Shown one piece after another: positions 8,733 through 16,868 of a DNA stretch of 64,000 nt. The DNA is from Streptomyces albofaciens JCM 4342. Its GTDB lineage: Bacteria > Actinomycetota > Actinomycetes > Streptomycetales > Streptomycetaceae. Position 1 is the first letter of the stretch. The number at the start of each line of letters is the position of its first letter. Below the pieces are notes generated by a model. It did not search any database and had not been told where the DNA came from. It saw nothing but the letters and a program-made list of their open reading frames with translations. The DNA lies in NCBI RefSeq assembly GCF_008634025.1, contig NZ_PDCM01000002.1, forward strand, positions 744,001 through 808,000. Reading direction: 5' to 3'. Made by a program: the position numbers and the translations under genes.

Positions 8733-10664
8733 TCAGCTCTCCGGAACCGGAGCCGAAGGGCCGTGACGCCGGCGGAAGGCGATCAGCTGTGTGCTCGCCC
8801 ATTCGGCGTACAGGGAGTCGTGCGCCATCAGTTCGGCGTGGGTTCCCCGTGCCCGCACCCGGCCGGCTTCCATGACCAGGATGCGGTCGGCAGTGGTCAC
8901 GGTGGACAGGCGGTGGGCGACGACCAGGACGGTGGTGCGACGTGCGGTGTCCGTGACGGTCGCACGCAGGGCGGCCTCGTTGGCCGCGTCGAGCTGAGAG
9001 GTGGCCTCGTCGAGAAGGAGCAGCCGCGGCCGTCGGAGCAGGGCCCGGGCGATGGCCACCCGCTGCCGCTCGCCGCCGGAGAGCCGACTGCCGCGGTGGC
9101 CGACCTGGGTGTCCAAACCGTGCGGCAGACGGCCCGTCACGGTGTCGAGCCGGGCCAGGCGCAGGACGTGGGCGATCTGCTCGTCGGTGGCGTCGTCCGC
9201 GCCCAGCGTCAGGTTGTCGCGCAAGGTTCCGGCGAGGACGGTCGGGTCCTGTTCGACGTAGCCGATGGCGGCGCGGAGCTCGGCGAGAGGCCACCGGCGT
9301 ATGTCCCTGCCGTCGAGCAGCACGCGGCCGGCGTCCGGCTCGTAGAAGCGCTCGATGAGAGCGAAGACGGTGGTCTTGCCCGCGCCGGACGGTCCGACGA
9401 TCGCCGTCACGCCTCCGGCCGGAACGGCGAAGGAGACATGGCGGTGAACCGCGGGGAGACCTGGCCGGTAGGCGAAGCGCACCTGCTGGAAGGCCACGGT
9501 GGCGGGGTGCCGGTCCCGGTGCCGTTCATGAGAGCCGGGAGACCGCTTCGGGGCCGGGACGGCCTCGTCGCCACGCCCCTCCGCTCCCTCGGTCCCCGCT
9601 TCCCCGCCCTCCGCTGCCTCGGCCTCCAGCATCTCGGCCTCCCGGATACGTACGGCCGCGGCCGCCCCGATCTGCAACTGCCCGACTCCTTCGACCAGTT
9701 GGCCGATCCTGGGGGTGAGGGCGAAGAGGTAGAGCAGGAAGGCGACGAGCGTGGAGACGCCGATGGAGCCGGAGGTCACGCGCGCACCGCCCACTCCGAG
9801 CACGACCAGGAAGCAGACCTGGAGGACGACGGCCGACAGGGTCGCGGACACCGCCTCCCACGCGGCGGCGCGGACGCCCGTACGGCGGGCGTGTTCGGCC
9901 GCACGGTGCAGTGCCGCGGTCTCCCGCTGTTCGGCGCCCGCCGCCTTGACGGTGCGCAGCGCGCCCAGCGTCCGTTCGAGCCCGGCTCCCATGCGGCCGA
10001 CGGCTTCCTGCGTGTGCCGGGTGGCCCGGCCGATGTGCGGCGTCACCACCATGACGACAAGGCCGACGAACGCGATCACGGTGAGGGTGACGCCGAGCAG
10101 GACGGCGTCCAGCAGTCCCATCATCACGACGGTCGCCACCGTGATCAGAGTGCCGGTGACCGCGGCCGACACGGCCTGGGGGGCGGTGCGTCGCAGCAGT
10201 GCGGTGTCGGAGGTGACGCGGGCGATCAGATCACCCGGCTCGGTGTGTTCGATCACCGGCACGCGCAGGCGCGGAAGCAGGTGGGTCAGCCTGCGCCGGA
10301 CGGCGCAGACGACGGACTCGGCGGAGCGGTCGAGCACATAGTGGCCGAGGCCCGCGAGAAGTCCGCCGGCCACCACCAGCGTACTGAGGACGGCCACAGG
10401 CCCGGCGGTCGGCTGCCCGTGGCCGACGAGGTCCATGACGTGCTTGGCCGCCAGCGGCTGGACCAGCCCCAGGACGCTGCCCAGCAGGCCGAGCGCGACA
10501 CCGGCGAGCATGCGTCCGCGCTGTGGCCGGAGGTGGCCGGCGAGAGCCCGGAGGCCGGACCACGCGGAGCCGTGGCCTGCGAGGCCGGCCGACTGTTCCG
10601 CCGGGTGCGCCGGGTGCGCCGGGCCGTCGGTACAGCGGGTGTCGGCCGGGGGCGCGGTGGTCAC
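8733..10664 (-). CDS. Lasso peptide ABC exporter (D protein)
   Basis: A 643-residue fused exporter. The N-terminal ~330 residues hold six transmembrane segments (ABC type-1 exporter fold), followed by a charged Glu/Gly-rich linker (~350-385). The C-terminal nucleotide-binding domain has Walker A GPSGAGKTT from about residue 424, Q-loop YVEQDP, signature LSGGERQR, Walker B LLLLDEA and H-loop VAHRLS. The GTG start at 10664 lies 4 bases after the B2 stop, so translation is probably coupled. It is the last gene of the A-C-B1-B2-D lasso cluster; such transporters export the mature lasso peptide and give self-immunity. There is no N-terminal C39 peptidase domain, consistent with leader removal by B2. 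Confidence 0.93.
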   Translation of the reverse strand: MTTAPPADTRCTDGPAHPAHPAEQSAGLAGHGSAWSGLRALAGHLRPQRGRMLAGVALGLLGSVLGLVQPLAAKHVMDLVGHGQPTAGPVAVLSTLVVAGGLLAGLGHYVLDRSAESVVCAVRRRLTHLLPRLRVPVIEHTEPGDLIARVTSDTALLRRTAPQAVSAAVTGTLITVATVVMMGLLDAVLLGVTLTVIAFVGLVVMVVTPHIGRATRHTQEAVGRMGAGLERTLGALRTVKAAGAEQRETAALHRAAEHARRTGVRAAAWEAVSATLSAVVLQVCFLVVLGVGGARVTSGSIGVSTLVAFLLYLFALTPRIGQLVEGVGQLQIGAAAAVRIREAEMLEAEAAEGGEAGTEGAEGRGDEAVPAPKRSPGSHERHRDRHPATVAFQQVRFAYRPGLPAVHRHVSFAVPAGGVTAIVGPSGAGKTTVFALIERFYEPDAGRVLLDGRDIRRWPLAELRAAIGYVEQDPTVLAGTLRDNLTLGADDATDEQIAHVLRLARLDTVTGRLPHGLDTQVGHRGSRLSGGERQRVAIARALLRRPRLLLLDEATSQLDAANEAALRATVTDTARRTTVLVVAHRLSTVTTADRILVMEAGRVRARGTHAELMAHDSLYAEWASTQLIAFRRRHGPSAPVPES

Positions 10665-10668
10665 GGCC

Positions 10669-11085
10669 TCACTCCACGGTGAAGAAGCGCTGGAAGTAGG
10701 AGGCCGGTACGTTCTCGCCGACGAGTTCCCCCTCCGCTTCCACCCAGGCGTGTGCGGCGAACGGCGGGCGGGCGCGGACTCCTACGCACCAGGCGGGCCA
10801 CTGCCCGTGAAGACGGCACAGCAGCACCGTGGCCAGGGACCGTGGCAGGCATCCCTTGCTCCCTCCGGCGGCCAGGCTCACCGCGAGGACCGTCTGCCGG
10901 GCGCGGGCGGCCTCGGCGAGCGTGGCGGGCTTCGCCCCGCGCCGCAGCCAGCCCAGAACGACGCGGATACGGCCGGGCGGCTGGGTGGCCAGTACATGGG
11001 CGCAGCCCACCGCCACCCGGGCCGTGAGGCGGCGGGCCAAGGGGACGGAGCGAGGGCGGTAGGGGACCGCTTCCGGCGTCGACAT
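10669..11085 (-). CDS. Lasso peptide leader peptidase (B2, transglutaminase-like)
   Basis: A 138-residue cysteine protease of the lasso B2 family. Conserved blocks are GGSKGCLPRSLA, with the catalytic Cys at about residue 79, and FAAHAWVE, with the catalytic His at about 112. The acidic third member is less certain (Glu in VEAEG or VGENVP, where relatives usually have Asp). It cleaves the leader from the precursor delivered by B1. The ATG at 11085 is 45 bp after B1, and the stop is 4 bp before the exporter start. Length is normal for stand-alone actinobacterial B2 proteins. Confidence 0.92.
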   Translation of the reverse strand: MSTPEAVPYRPRSVPLARRLTARVAVGCAHVLATQPPGRIRVVLGWLRRGAKPATLAEAARARQTVLAVSLAAGGSKGCLPRSLATVLLCRLHGQWPAWCVGVRARPPFAAHAWVEAEGELVGENVPASYFQRFFTVE

Positions 11086-11130
11086 TGCGTACCTCTTCCC
11101 TGGGGGCCGGACGTGTGCCCGGTGCGGTGG

Positions 11131-11397
11131 CTACGGTGCGATGAGGCCCGCCGAGCGCAGGTCGTCGATGATGCGGGTGACGTCCTGAGTGGCCAGGTCG
11201 GTGTCGACACCCTCGTAATGTCCGGTCAGTTCCTCCACCGCCTGGTCGATGCCGCAGCCGTCCAGCAGGGTCCGGAGGACGACTGCTGCCGTGGGGTTGA
11301 GGGTCCAGTACTCGGCGCTCTTCTGGTCGAGCAGTGCCATGCCGTACTCGGTCTCGGTCAGCAGAACACCGGGTTTCAGCGCGTACATCGCCGTCAC
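11131..11397 (-). CDS. Lasso peptide B1 protein (PqqD-like RiPP recognition element)
   Basis: An 88-residue PqqD-fold protein: MYALKPGVLLTETEYGMALLDQ (beta strands), EYWTLNPTAAVVLRTLLDG (helix with the typical Y.LN.TA motif) and a C-terminal helix DVTRIIDDLRSAGLIAP. This is the RiPP recognition element that binds the precursor leader and hands it to B2 and the cyclase. It starts 13 bp after the cyclase stop in the same operon. The leader encoded at 13442-13549 carries the residues this family recognises. Confidence 0.93.
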   Translation of the reverse strand: MTAMYALKPGVLLTETEYGMALLDQKSAEYWTLNPTAAVVLRTLLDGCGIDQAVEELTGHYEGVDTDLATQDVTRIIDDLRSAGLIAP

Positions 11398-11410
11398 CTC
11401 TCCTGTTCGG

Positions 11411-13270
11411 TCAGGGGCCGGGCGGTGCCGGTGTCATGTCGCGGGAGCGCAGCCACACTTCACAGGCCACGGTCGGATGCAGCAGATAGCTCTCCGTCTC
11501 CGCGGACAGCGAGCGGCGGCACCATTCCCGCAGGACACCCACGTCGACCAGGCCGAGCCGGCCCAGCCGGGATTCCTCGCAGAGTGCCAGCAGCCGGGCG
11601 CGGTGGCGCCGCAGCCCGGTCTCTTCCTCGAAGGTGGCGTTGGCCTTGGTGTCGCGGGTGCGGACGGCTTCGGGCACGATGCCGCGCATGGCCTCGACGA
11701 TCAGCGGTTTGTACCGCCAAGGGGTGATCCGGTCCGGTGTCCGGACCGCGAGGCAGGCTTCGATGACACGATCGTCGTAGTACGGTGCCGCCACGGTGAT
11801 CCCCAGGGGTGCCGCCATCTGCCCGATGTGCCGGGTCCACTGGGAGATACCGTCCATCGCGGCCAGTTCCCGGTGTTCACCGTGGCCCCTCCCCCGCGGC
11901 TCGGCGTCCGGCAGGCAGGCGGACAGCAGCTCGCGCGCCGCCGCGACGGCCTCGGGCGTTGCCCAGGGCGGCATCCGGGGCGGTACGGACCAGTCGAGCA
12001 GCGGTTCGTCCGCGGCGGCCGCCGGCTCCGTCAGGTCACGGGCGACCCGGGCGAGCCAGGACCGGTAGGAGCGGCGGTCCAGGAGTTGGCTCAGCACCTT
12101 GCGCCGGGGCCACTGGTACTTGGCCGCGTATCCCCGCAGGTCCCTCAGGGTGAGGAAGGGATGAGCGGATATCGAGGCGTGCAGCCGGGCAGGCGTTCCG
12201 GCCAGGAGTTCATCGCCGCCCAGCCCGGTCAGGTGCAGTCCGGACCCCCGGACGGCCGCCCGGCCCAGGAGGTGCATGCGGCGGTTGCGGTCGACCGTGA
12301 GCATGCTGGGCGTATCCAGAATGTCCTGGAGCGTATCGATACCGTCGAACGTCAGGGCCGTGTCCTGGGCGGGTACGACGTGATGCTCGACCGCCCCCAG
12401 GGCCCGGACGGTCTGCCGTGCCCAGTGCACGTCGTCACCGAGTTCGTCATGGAGTGCGGCGGTGTACGCGACGACCTTCGCCTCCCCGCGCGCCGCGGCG
12501 CAGCACACGGCGGTCGAGTCCAGGCCGCCCAGGTCCGTCGTCACCAGGTCACGTCCCCGCGTCCGCACATCAACGGCGGCGGTCAGCACCTCACGCAGGC
12601 GCACGGCGCCCTCCGTCAGCGGAACGTCGGGGTCGGGTGGTGACCACCACCGGCCTGCCCGCGCTCGTCCGCCGGCATCGAGCATCAGACAGTTGCCGCC
12701 GCGCAGCGCGTGGACGCCGCGCCACTGCGGTGCTCCCGACAGCGGGTGCGGTACGCCCAAGGTGAGCAGTTCCAGGGCGATACGGCGTTCGTCCAGCTCC
12801 GCACCGACCAGCTCGGCCAGCACGTCGGCCCGGTCGGCCGCGACGCTCACCCGGGCCGACAACGGAGGCGTGGTCTCGGCGTGGAACACCCGCCGCAGAT
12901 CGACGACTCCGCCCTGCACCCGGACGTGTCCACCTGAGCTGGCCACGAGGTGGAAGCTGCCCGCCCATGTGCCGCTGTGCCGGTCCAGGGCCGTCAGCGA
13001 CGCGGCGGTGGCTGCTGCCGCGGCGGCGCGCCGGGCTTCCCGGAGGGTGACGGAATGCTCCCCGATCACGGCGACGCGGGTCCTGCCGTGCACTCCCACG
13101 ACGGCCGACTCGTCGGTCCACCGGCCCACCAGCCAGGGCCTGCCGGACGCGTGTCGCAGGCTGTGCGTCGCGTGGGAAAGTGCCTTCGCGGCGACCGCGG
13201 CGGCCGCGTCGGTGTCGGGCAGGACGACGAACCAGCTGGGCAGGGCCGACAATGACAGGGACTCTTCCAC
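11411..13270 (-). CDS. Lasso cyclase (C protein, asparagine synthetase-like)
   Basis: A 619-residue ATP-dependent macrolactam synthetase. I start it at the GTG at 13270, 8 bases after a GAAGG; longer upstream versions give proline/arginine-rich translation. Residues 1-~200 are a degenerate glutaminase-like domain without the N-terminal catalytic Cys. The C-terminal half is the adenylating domain: the PP-loop reads DLGGLDST (LGGLDS at about residue 247) rather than the usual SGGxDS, and LTGLGGDELLAG and the Lys-containing WRYKPL block follow. It activates the Asp side chain of the core (predicted Asp8) and joins it to the N-terminus. It is the second gene of the operon, 171 bp after the precursor gene. 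Confidence 0.92.
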   Translation of the reverse strand: MEESLSLSALPSWFVVLPDTDAAAAVAAKALSHATHSLRHASGRPWLVGRWTDESAVVGVHGRTRVAVIGEHSVTLREARRAAAAAATAASLTALDRHSGTWAGSFHLVASSGGHVRVQGGVVDLRRVFHAETTPPLSARVSVAADRADVLAELVGAELDERRIALELLTLGVPHPLSGAPQWRGVHALRGGNCLMLDAGGRARAGRWWSPPDPDVPLTEGAVRLREVLTAAVDVRTRGRDLVTTDLGGLDSTAVCCAAARGEAKVVAYTAALHDELGDDVHWARQTVRALGAVEHHVVPAQDTALTFDGIDTLQDILDTPSMLTVDRNRRMHLLGRAAVRGSGLHLTGLGGDELLAGTPARLHASISAHPFLTLRDLRGYAAKYQWPRRKVLSQLLDRRSYRSWLARVARDLTEPAAAADEPLLDWSVPPRMPPWATPEAVAAARELLSACLPDAEPRGRGHGEHRELAAMDGISQWTRHIGQMAAPLGITVAAPYYDDRVIEACLAVRTPDRITPWRYKPLIVEAMRGIVPEAVRTRDTKANATFEEETGLRRHRARLLALCEESRLGRLGLVDVGVLREWCRRSLSAETESYLLHPTVACEVWLRSRDMTPAPPGP

Positions 13271-13341
13271 GGCTACGGCCTTCGGTCGAAGTGACGTCGG
13301 TAGCGGGAGGGGGCATCGGCGGGCGGGCCCGGTCGGTCGCA

Positions 13342-13367
13342 GGCCGGGCCGGCGCGGAGGCCGGCCC
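13342..13367 (-). terminator. Hairpin between lasso precursor and cyclase genes
   Basis: CCGGGCCGGC (13342-13351) pairs perfectly with GCCGGCCCGG (13358-13367) over a 6-base loop. It lies about 75 bases downstream of the precursor stop and 72 bases before the cyclase start. Its position suits a partial terminator or mRNA-stabilising stem that keeps precursor transcript above enzyme transcript. Confidence 0.55.
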
Positions 13368-13387
13368 GGTCCGGGGCATGGTGCGGA

Positions 13388-13433
13388 TCCGCTCAACGGC
13401 TCCGCACAACGGGTCCGCTCAATGGCTCCGCAC
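13388..13433. repeat. 20-bp direct repeat pair with an overlapping hairpin
   Basis: TCCGCTCAACGGCTCCGCAC (13388-13407) and its copy with one mismatch (13414-13433) are repeated at a 26-bp interval just downstream of the lasso precursor gene. GTGCGGA (13381-13387) can also pair with TCCGCAC (13401-13407). The array sits beside the strong hairpin at 13342-13367. Confidence 0.6.
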
Positions 13434-13441
13434 CGGTCGCG

Positions 13442-13549
13442 TCAGAGGAGCTGCTTGCCGCCGAGAACGTCCTTGGGCCCGGTGTTCTTGACGCCCGTGA
13501 CCTTGCGGAAGCCGCCGGCCCTGGTGAGTGTGGGGCGCTCGTACGTCAT
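13442..13549 (-). CDS. Lasso peptide precursor (A), predicted core VKNTGPKDVLGGKQLL
   Basis: A 35-residue precursor gene at the head of the cluster. ATG at 13549 follows GGAG at a 7-base spacing, and TGA is at 13442-13444. The leader MTYERPTLTRAGGFRKVTG has Tyr3, Pro6, Leu8, Gly12 and Thr18, matching the lasso leader pattern YxxPxLxxxGxxxxxT read by B1. Thr is normally the penultimate leader residue, so cleavage after Gly19 leaves a 16-residue core: Val1 to Asp8 would form an 8-membered macrolactam ring, and VLGGKQLL the threaded tail. From memory, lagmysin (LAGQGSPDLLGGHSLL) has the same spacing and a similar LLGG..LL tail. A Val at core position 1 and three Lys residues are unusual. If cleavage fell one residue earlier the ring would be Gly1-Asp9. 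Confidence 0.93.
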   Translation of the reverse strand: MTYERPTLTRAGGFRKVTGVKNTGPKDVLGGKQLL

Positions 13550-13919
13550 GGTCGCACTCCTTTTCCCGGAAGGGTTAACGCGGATCACGGGACCGGACCG
13601 ACGCCATGCGAAAGCATTTGCGTCTTCGCTCCCGCGAGCGGTTGATGCCGCGCCGCAACCGTAAGAGTGCTGAGCGCATCATCACAATGATGGGCTCGCG
13701 GTGACGTGTGGTACGCCGGGGGCGTGAATTCCTGTGGCGAAAGCGCGGTGTGATGCGCACGCTCCCGAGTTATGACACGCACCGGTTTGAAGGCACCGGT
13801 TCCGTGATGCGCAGGCGAGTGGGACGGGCAGGCGATCGCCTGCCTCTGGCGCGCAGAAGACCCTGCCGCCGACTGTACGGGAAGCCGCCCCCGGGACGTT
13901 GTCACACCCCGGCCCTAGC
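13550..13919. other. Divergent promoter region upstream of the lasso operon
   Basis: This 370-bp gap lies between the lasso precursor and the divergent DUF4253 gene. I see no convincing gene. It contains a short dyad CATCAT-CACA-ATGATG (13677-13692), a possible operator about 130 bp upstream of the lasso precursor start. No dedicated regulator is adjacent to the cluster. Confidence 0.4.
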
Positions 13920-14678
13920 ATGCACAGCGTGAACGTCGAACTGTGCTTGCCTCGTGCAATCGTGCTCCCACCCGGCCGGACGGTCGCCTCCGAAGGTGAC
14001 GGTGACACAGCGGCCCTGTGGCTGAGCGACGACGCCGTGTCCGGAGCGGGTGAGCTGTGGACGCGTCTGCGCGCGGAGCACGCCGGGTCCGGGCTGTGGC
14101 CGCTGCTGCTCGAACCGCTCCGGCCGGACGACGAGGGCGAGTTCCGGCCCTGGGCCACGGGCGAGCTGTATCCGGACGACATGTCCTCGCCGCAAGTCCA
14201 TGGCCCGGCCGCGCTCCTCGCGGCCTGGTGGGACACGTACGCGAAGGAGGAGTGGCCCGGTCTCGCGCCCGGCCGGGAGCCCGCGCGGCATCCCGACGCA
14301 GTGGCCGCCGAGTTCGCCGGGGCCTTCGCCGCCCGCAGGCCGTACATACGCCTGGGGCTCGTCGCCGCGGGCCGGGGCGCCGATGCGCTCGCCGCCGTCG
14401 GCTGGAGCGGCCCCGCCAATCACGACAACGACACGGGCAAGTACGCGGCGGTCGTACGGGACTGGGAGCGGCGGTTCGGGGCGCGCGTGGTGGCGGTCGG
14501 CTTCGACACCCTTCACCTCAGCGTCGCCGCACCGCCGATATCCACCGATGAAGCGCTCCTCGTCGCCGCGGAACACTTCGCCTTCTGCCCGGATCTCGTG
14601 TGGCAGGGCTCCACCACCCTGGCCGCTCACGCCGAAGGTCTCGTCGGCGCCGGGCACTGGGACTTCTGGTGGGACTGA
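13920..14678 (+). CDS. DUF4253-containing protein
   Basis: A 252-residue cytoplasmic protein. The C-terminal ~110 residues match my memory of DUF4253: RPYIRLGLVAAGRGADALAAVGW, then YAAVVRDWERRFGARVVAVGFDTLHLSVA, and HFAFCPDLVWQG...FWWD at the end. The biochemical role of this domain is not known. I place the start at ATG 13920; an in-frame TTG at 13899 and a GTG at 13929 are alternatives, and no clear Shine-Dalgarno helps. It ends 11 bp before a hairpin shared with the convergent secreted-protein gene. Confidence 0.75.
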   Translation: MHSVNVELCLPRAIVLPPGRTVASEGDGDTAALWLSDDAVSGAGELWTRLRAEHAGSGLWPLLLEPLRPDDEGEFRPWATGELYPDDMSSPQVHGPAALLAAWWDTYAKEEWPGLAPGREPARHPDAVAAEFAGAFAARRPYIRLGLVAAGRGADALAAVGWSGPANHDNDTGKYAAVVRDWERRFGARVVAVGFDTLHLSVAAPPISTDEALLVAAEHFAFCPDLVWQGSTTLAAHAEGLVGAGHWDFWWD

Positions 14679-14689
14679 CCGGGCGGCCC

Positions 14690-14720
14690 GCCGTGCCGGA
14701 GACGCGACGTCCGGCACGGC
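14690..14720. terminator. Bidirectional hairpin between convergent genes
   Basis: GCCGTGCCGGA (14690-14700) and TCCGGCACGGC (14710-14720) form a perfect 11-bp stem with a 9-base loop, between the DUF4253 stop at 14678 and the convergent gene ending at 14733. Confidence 0.7.
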
Positions 14721-14732
14721 AGGCGGCCGGCC

Positions 14733-15332
14733 TCACTTCCAGCGGAGATTGAAGTCGGCCCCGGTGACACCGGTCGTCGTGCAGTCGATGCCGCGGTACC
14801 GGTCGACGAACGTTCCGTAGAGGTAGGCGTAGGAGTCGTAGGACTGGTCGTCCGACAGTCCTTCGCGCACCCGGAACCGCAGCTGTACGTGCACGGACTC
14901 GCGCTGCTTGAGCGTGCCGGGCCCGGGGATGCGGCCCGTGGCGGCGTCGCCCTGGCGCAGGGTCTGCCACTCGCGCTTCCCGGCGTCCCAGTACTGGAGG
15001 TCGGCGTAGGGGCTCAGGCCGTGCTCGCCGTCGTTGTAGACGTTGCTGTCCACCCTGGCCCGCAGGCTGAAGGACTTCAGTTCCTTCTTCGAGACGTTGG
15101 TGAGCGTGGCGGTGAAGGCGTGCCACTGGTCCCCGAGGCGAACGATGTCGGGTGCGCCGAAGGACCGGCCGGCGAAGAAGTTGTTGTGGTACTGCCCGTA
15201 GGCCGTGTCGACGTCGTAACACGTCGGCATCTTCGGGGCGGGGGCCGCCTGGGTGGCCGGGGCGGCGGCCACCGCCATCGGGATCAGGGCGGCCGTCACG
15301 GCCGAGACGGACAGGGTGCGACGCAGTTTCAT
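14733..15332 (-). CDS. Secreted protein, paralogue of the adjacent wall-anchored protein
   Basis: A 199-residue exported protein. A signal peptide (MKLRRTLSVSAVTAALIPMAVAAAPATQAAPA) precedes a ~165-residue mature domain with Cys at the start (MPTCYDV) and near the end (RGIDCTTT) that could form a disulfide. The central motif (WHAFTATLTNVSKKELKSF, then LQYWDAGKREWQTL) matches the corresponding region of the next gene (WTTFTMRLTNTTGKTLSEV, then WELDTEYRDRRTGEWKTF), so the two are paralogues sharing a beta-sandwich-like domain. This copy ends right after the domain with no anchor and would be released. Function unknown. Confidence 0.75.
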   Translation of the reverse strand: MKLRRTLSVSAVTAALIPMAVAAAPATQAAPAPKMPTCYDVDTAYGQYHNNFFAGRSFGAPDIVRLGDQWHAFTATLTNVSKKELKSFSLRARVDSNVYNDGEHGLSPYADLQYWDAGKREWQTLRQGDAATGRIPGPGTLKQRESVHVQLRFRVREGLSDDQSYDSYAYLYGTFVDRYRGIDCTTTGVTGADFNLRWK

Positions 15333-15452
15333 GGGGACTTCTTTCTCATGGCTCGGCTCGGAACCGGGCTCGCGGTACCGGTCGTAACCCGGTCCCGATC
15401 CCGGCTCGCAGCGCGGTCGGTCAAGAGGAACGAGGAAACCGGCGGCGATCGC

Positions 15453-16637
15453 TCAGGCCGTGGCGTCCGTGGCGCCGGTGCCGGTGGTCGCGGGCTCGCG
15501 GCGGCGTACGGCGAAGACCGCACCCGCGCCCACGGCGACCGCGGCCGCGCCGGCCAGGCCGATCGCCGGCAGCGCGGAGGACGAACCGGTCGCGGCGAGG
15601 TGGCCGCCGCCCTGCGCCGAGAGACCGCCGCCCGACCCCGAACCGCCCGCGGTTCCACCGGGGGTCGCACTCGCGCTGGGCTCGGCCGAAGCGGTCGGTT
15701 CGGCCGTGCCGCCGCCCGGCTTGCCCGGCTTGCCCGGCGTTTCGGTCGGCTTCGCGCCGGCGGGCAGGATGGTGAAGTCGTACCACTCCTCCTTGGCCGA
15801 GCCACAGGAGCCGTCGCGGTTGCGGAAGTCGCCCGCGGCGAGCACGTACCCGGTGCCGGGCTTGGCGTCCTTGACCACGCGGGTGCGCAGCGTCAGCGTG
15901 ACGACACTGCGCGGGCCGATCGCGAAGGAGCCGAACAGGGTCTGGGGCGACGCGTCGTGGAACGTCTTCCACTCCCCCGTCCTACGGTCGCGGTACTCGG
16001 TGTCCAGCTCCCAGTACGGCCGGTCGACGTCCTCGGCCGAGGCCACGTACAGGAACGGCTGCACCTCCGACAGCGTCTTACCGGTGGTGTTGGTGAGCCG
16101 CATGGTGAACGTGGTCCAGGGGCCGCCCGCCGCCAGCCGGGACGGCAGGCCGTTGACCGTCACCCGCAGCTGGTCGGACTCGAAGTCGCAGGTCCGGCCC
16201 TCGGTTTCGCCGGAGGTGCGGCCACCGCCGGTGACCGTCCCCGTACCCTTGTCCGTACCTCCCGTACCGGTGGAACCCACCGTACCGACGGAACCTCCCG
16301 TACCGGCAGTCGAACCGCCCTGACCGGCAGGTGAACCGCTCGTAGCGGCAGTCGAACCCCCCGTACCGGCGGTCGAACCGCCCGTTCCCGTCCCCTCGGT
16401 GGTGCCGCCCGAACCCGTCCCACCGGTGTCACCGGCCCGACCGGGACGCTGCGCCTCCTCCGAGGCGCCCGCGGAACCCGTCGTAACGGAGCCCGTGGTA
16501 CCAGCAGCACTCGTACCGGAACCCGTCCCGGACCCCGCCGCTCCGGTCGCGAACGCGGCGGTGGGCACGGTCAGTACGGCGGCGGGCGCTATCAAGGCAG
16601 CCGCTGCGGCGGCCGTCAGGGCGCGGCGAATCTTCAT
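15453..16637 (-). CDS. LAxTG-anchored surface protein with Gly/Thr/Ser-rich repeat stalk
   Basis: A 394-residue cell-surface protein. I use the ATG at 16637 because the signal peptide (MKIRRALTAAAAAALIAPAAVLTVP) starts there. After it comes a low-complexity stalk of ~140 residues dominated by GGSTAGTGG-like units, then a ~140-residue domain related to the neighbouring secreted protein (ending near CGSAKEEWYDFTIL), a Pro/Lys/Thr linker, and the C-terminal sorting signal LAATG + hydrophobic helix + RRRE. LAxTG is the motif of class E sortases in streptomycetes, so it should be linked to the wall. The stalk lies N-terminal to the domain, so the domain sits close to the wall. Repeat length is likely variable. 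Confidence 0.82.
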   Translation of the reverse strand: MKIRRALTAAAAAALIAPAAVLTVPTAAFATGAAGSGTGSGTSAAGTTGSVTTGSAGASEEAQRPGRAGDTGGTGSGGTTEGTGTGGSTAGTGGSTAATSGSPAGQGGSTAGTGGSVGTVGSTGTGGTDKGTGTVTGGGRTSGETEGRTCDFESDQLRVTVNGLPSRLAAGGPWTTFTMRLTNTTGKTLSEVQPFLYVASAEDVDRPYWELDTEYRDRRTGEWKTFHDASPQTLFGSFAIGPRSVVTLTLRTRVVKDAKPGTGYVLAAGDFRNRDGSCGSAKEEWYDFTILPAGAKPTETPGKPGKPGGGTAEPTASAEPSASATPGGTAGGSGSGGGLSAQGGGHLAATGSSSALPAIGLAGAAAVAVGAGAVFAVRRREPATTGTGATDATA

Positions 16638-16868
16638 CCAGCAGACCTTTCGGGTCCCACGTGCCGTTCCGCCGGAACGGCACGCTCGTCGATTGTCGTG
16701 CGGTGGTTCACGCTTCGGCTCGTACGGCGCAGGTACATGCTCATGCGTGTACTCGCACATACTTGCGCCTCATAGGTGACCACCGGCGCGGCGAAATGGT
16801 TGCCCTCTTGATCTCTTGGTGTCCGTCGGAAGCAGGCGGCGGTCCCGGACGTCCGTACGATCTTGCGT

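Noticed and set aside
16638..16760. Longer N-terminus for the LAxTG protein
   Set aside because: The extra 41 residues precede the signal peptide, which would then be internal; the ATG at 16637 gives a normal export signal.
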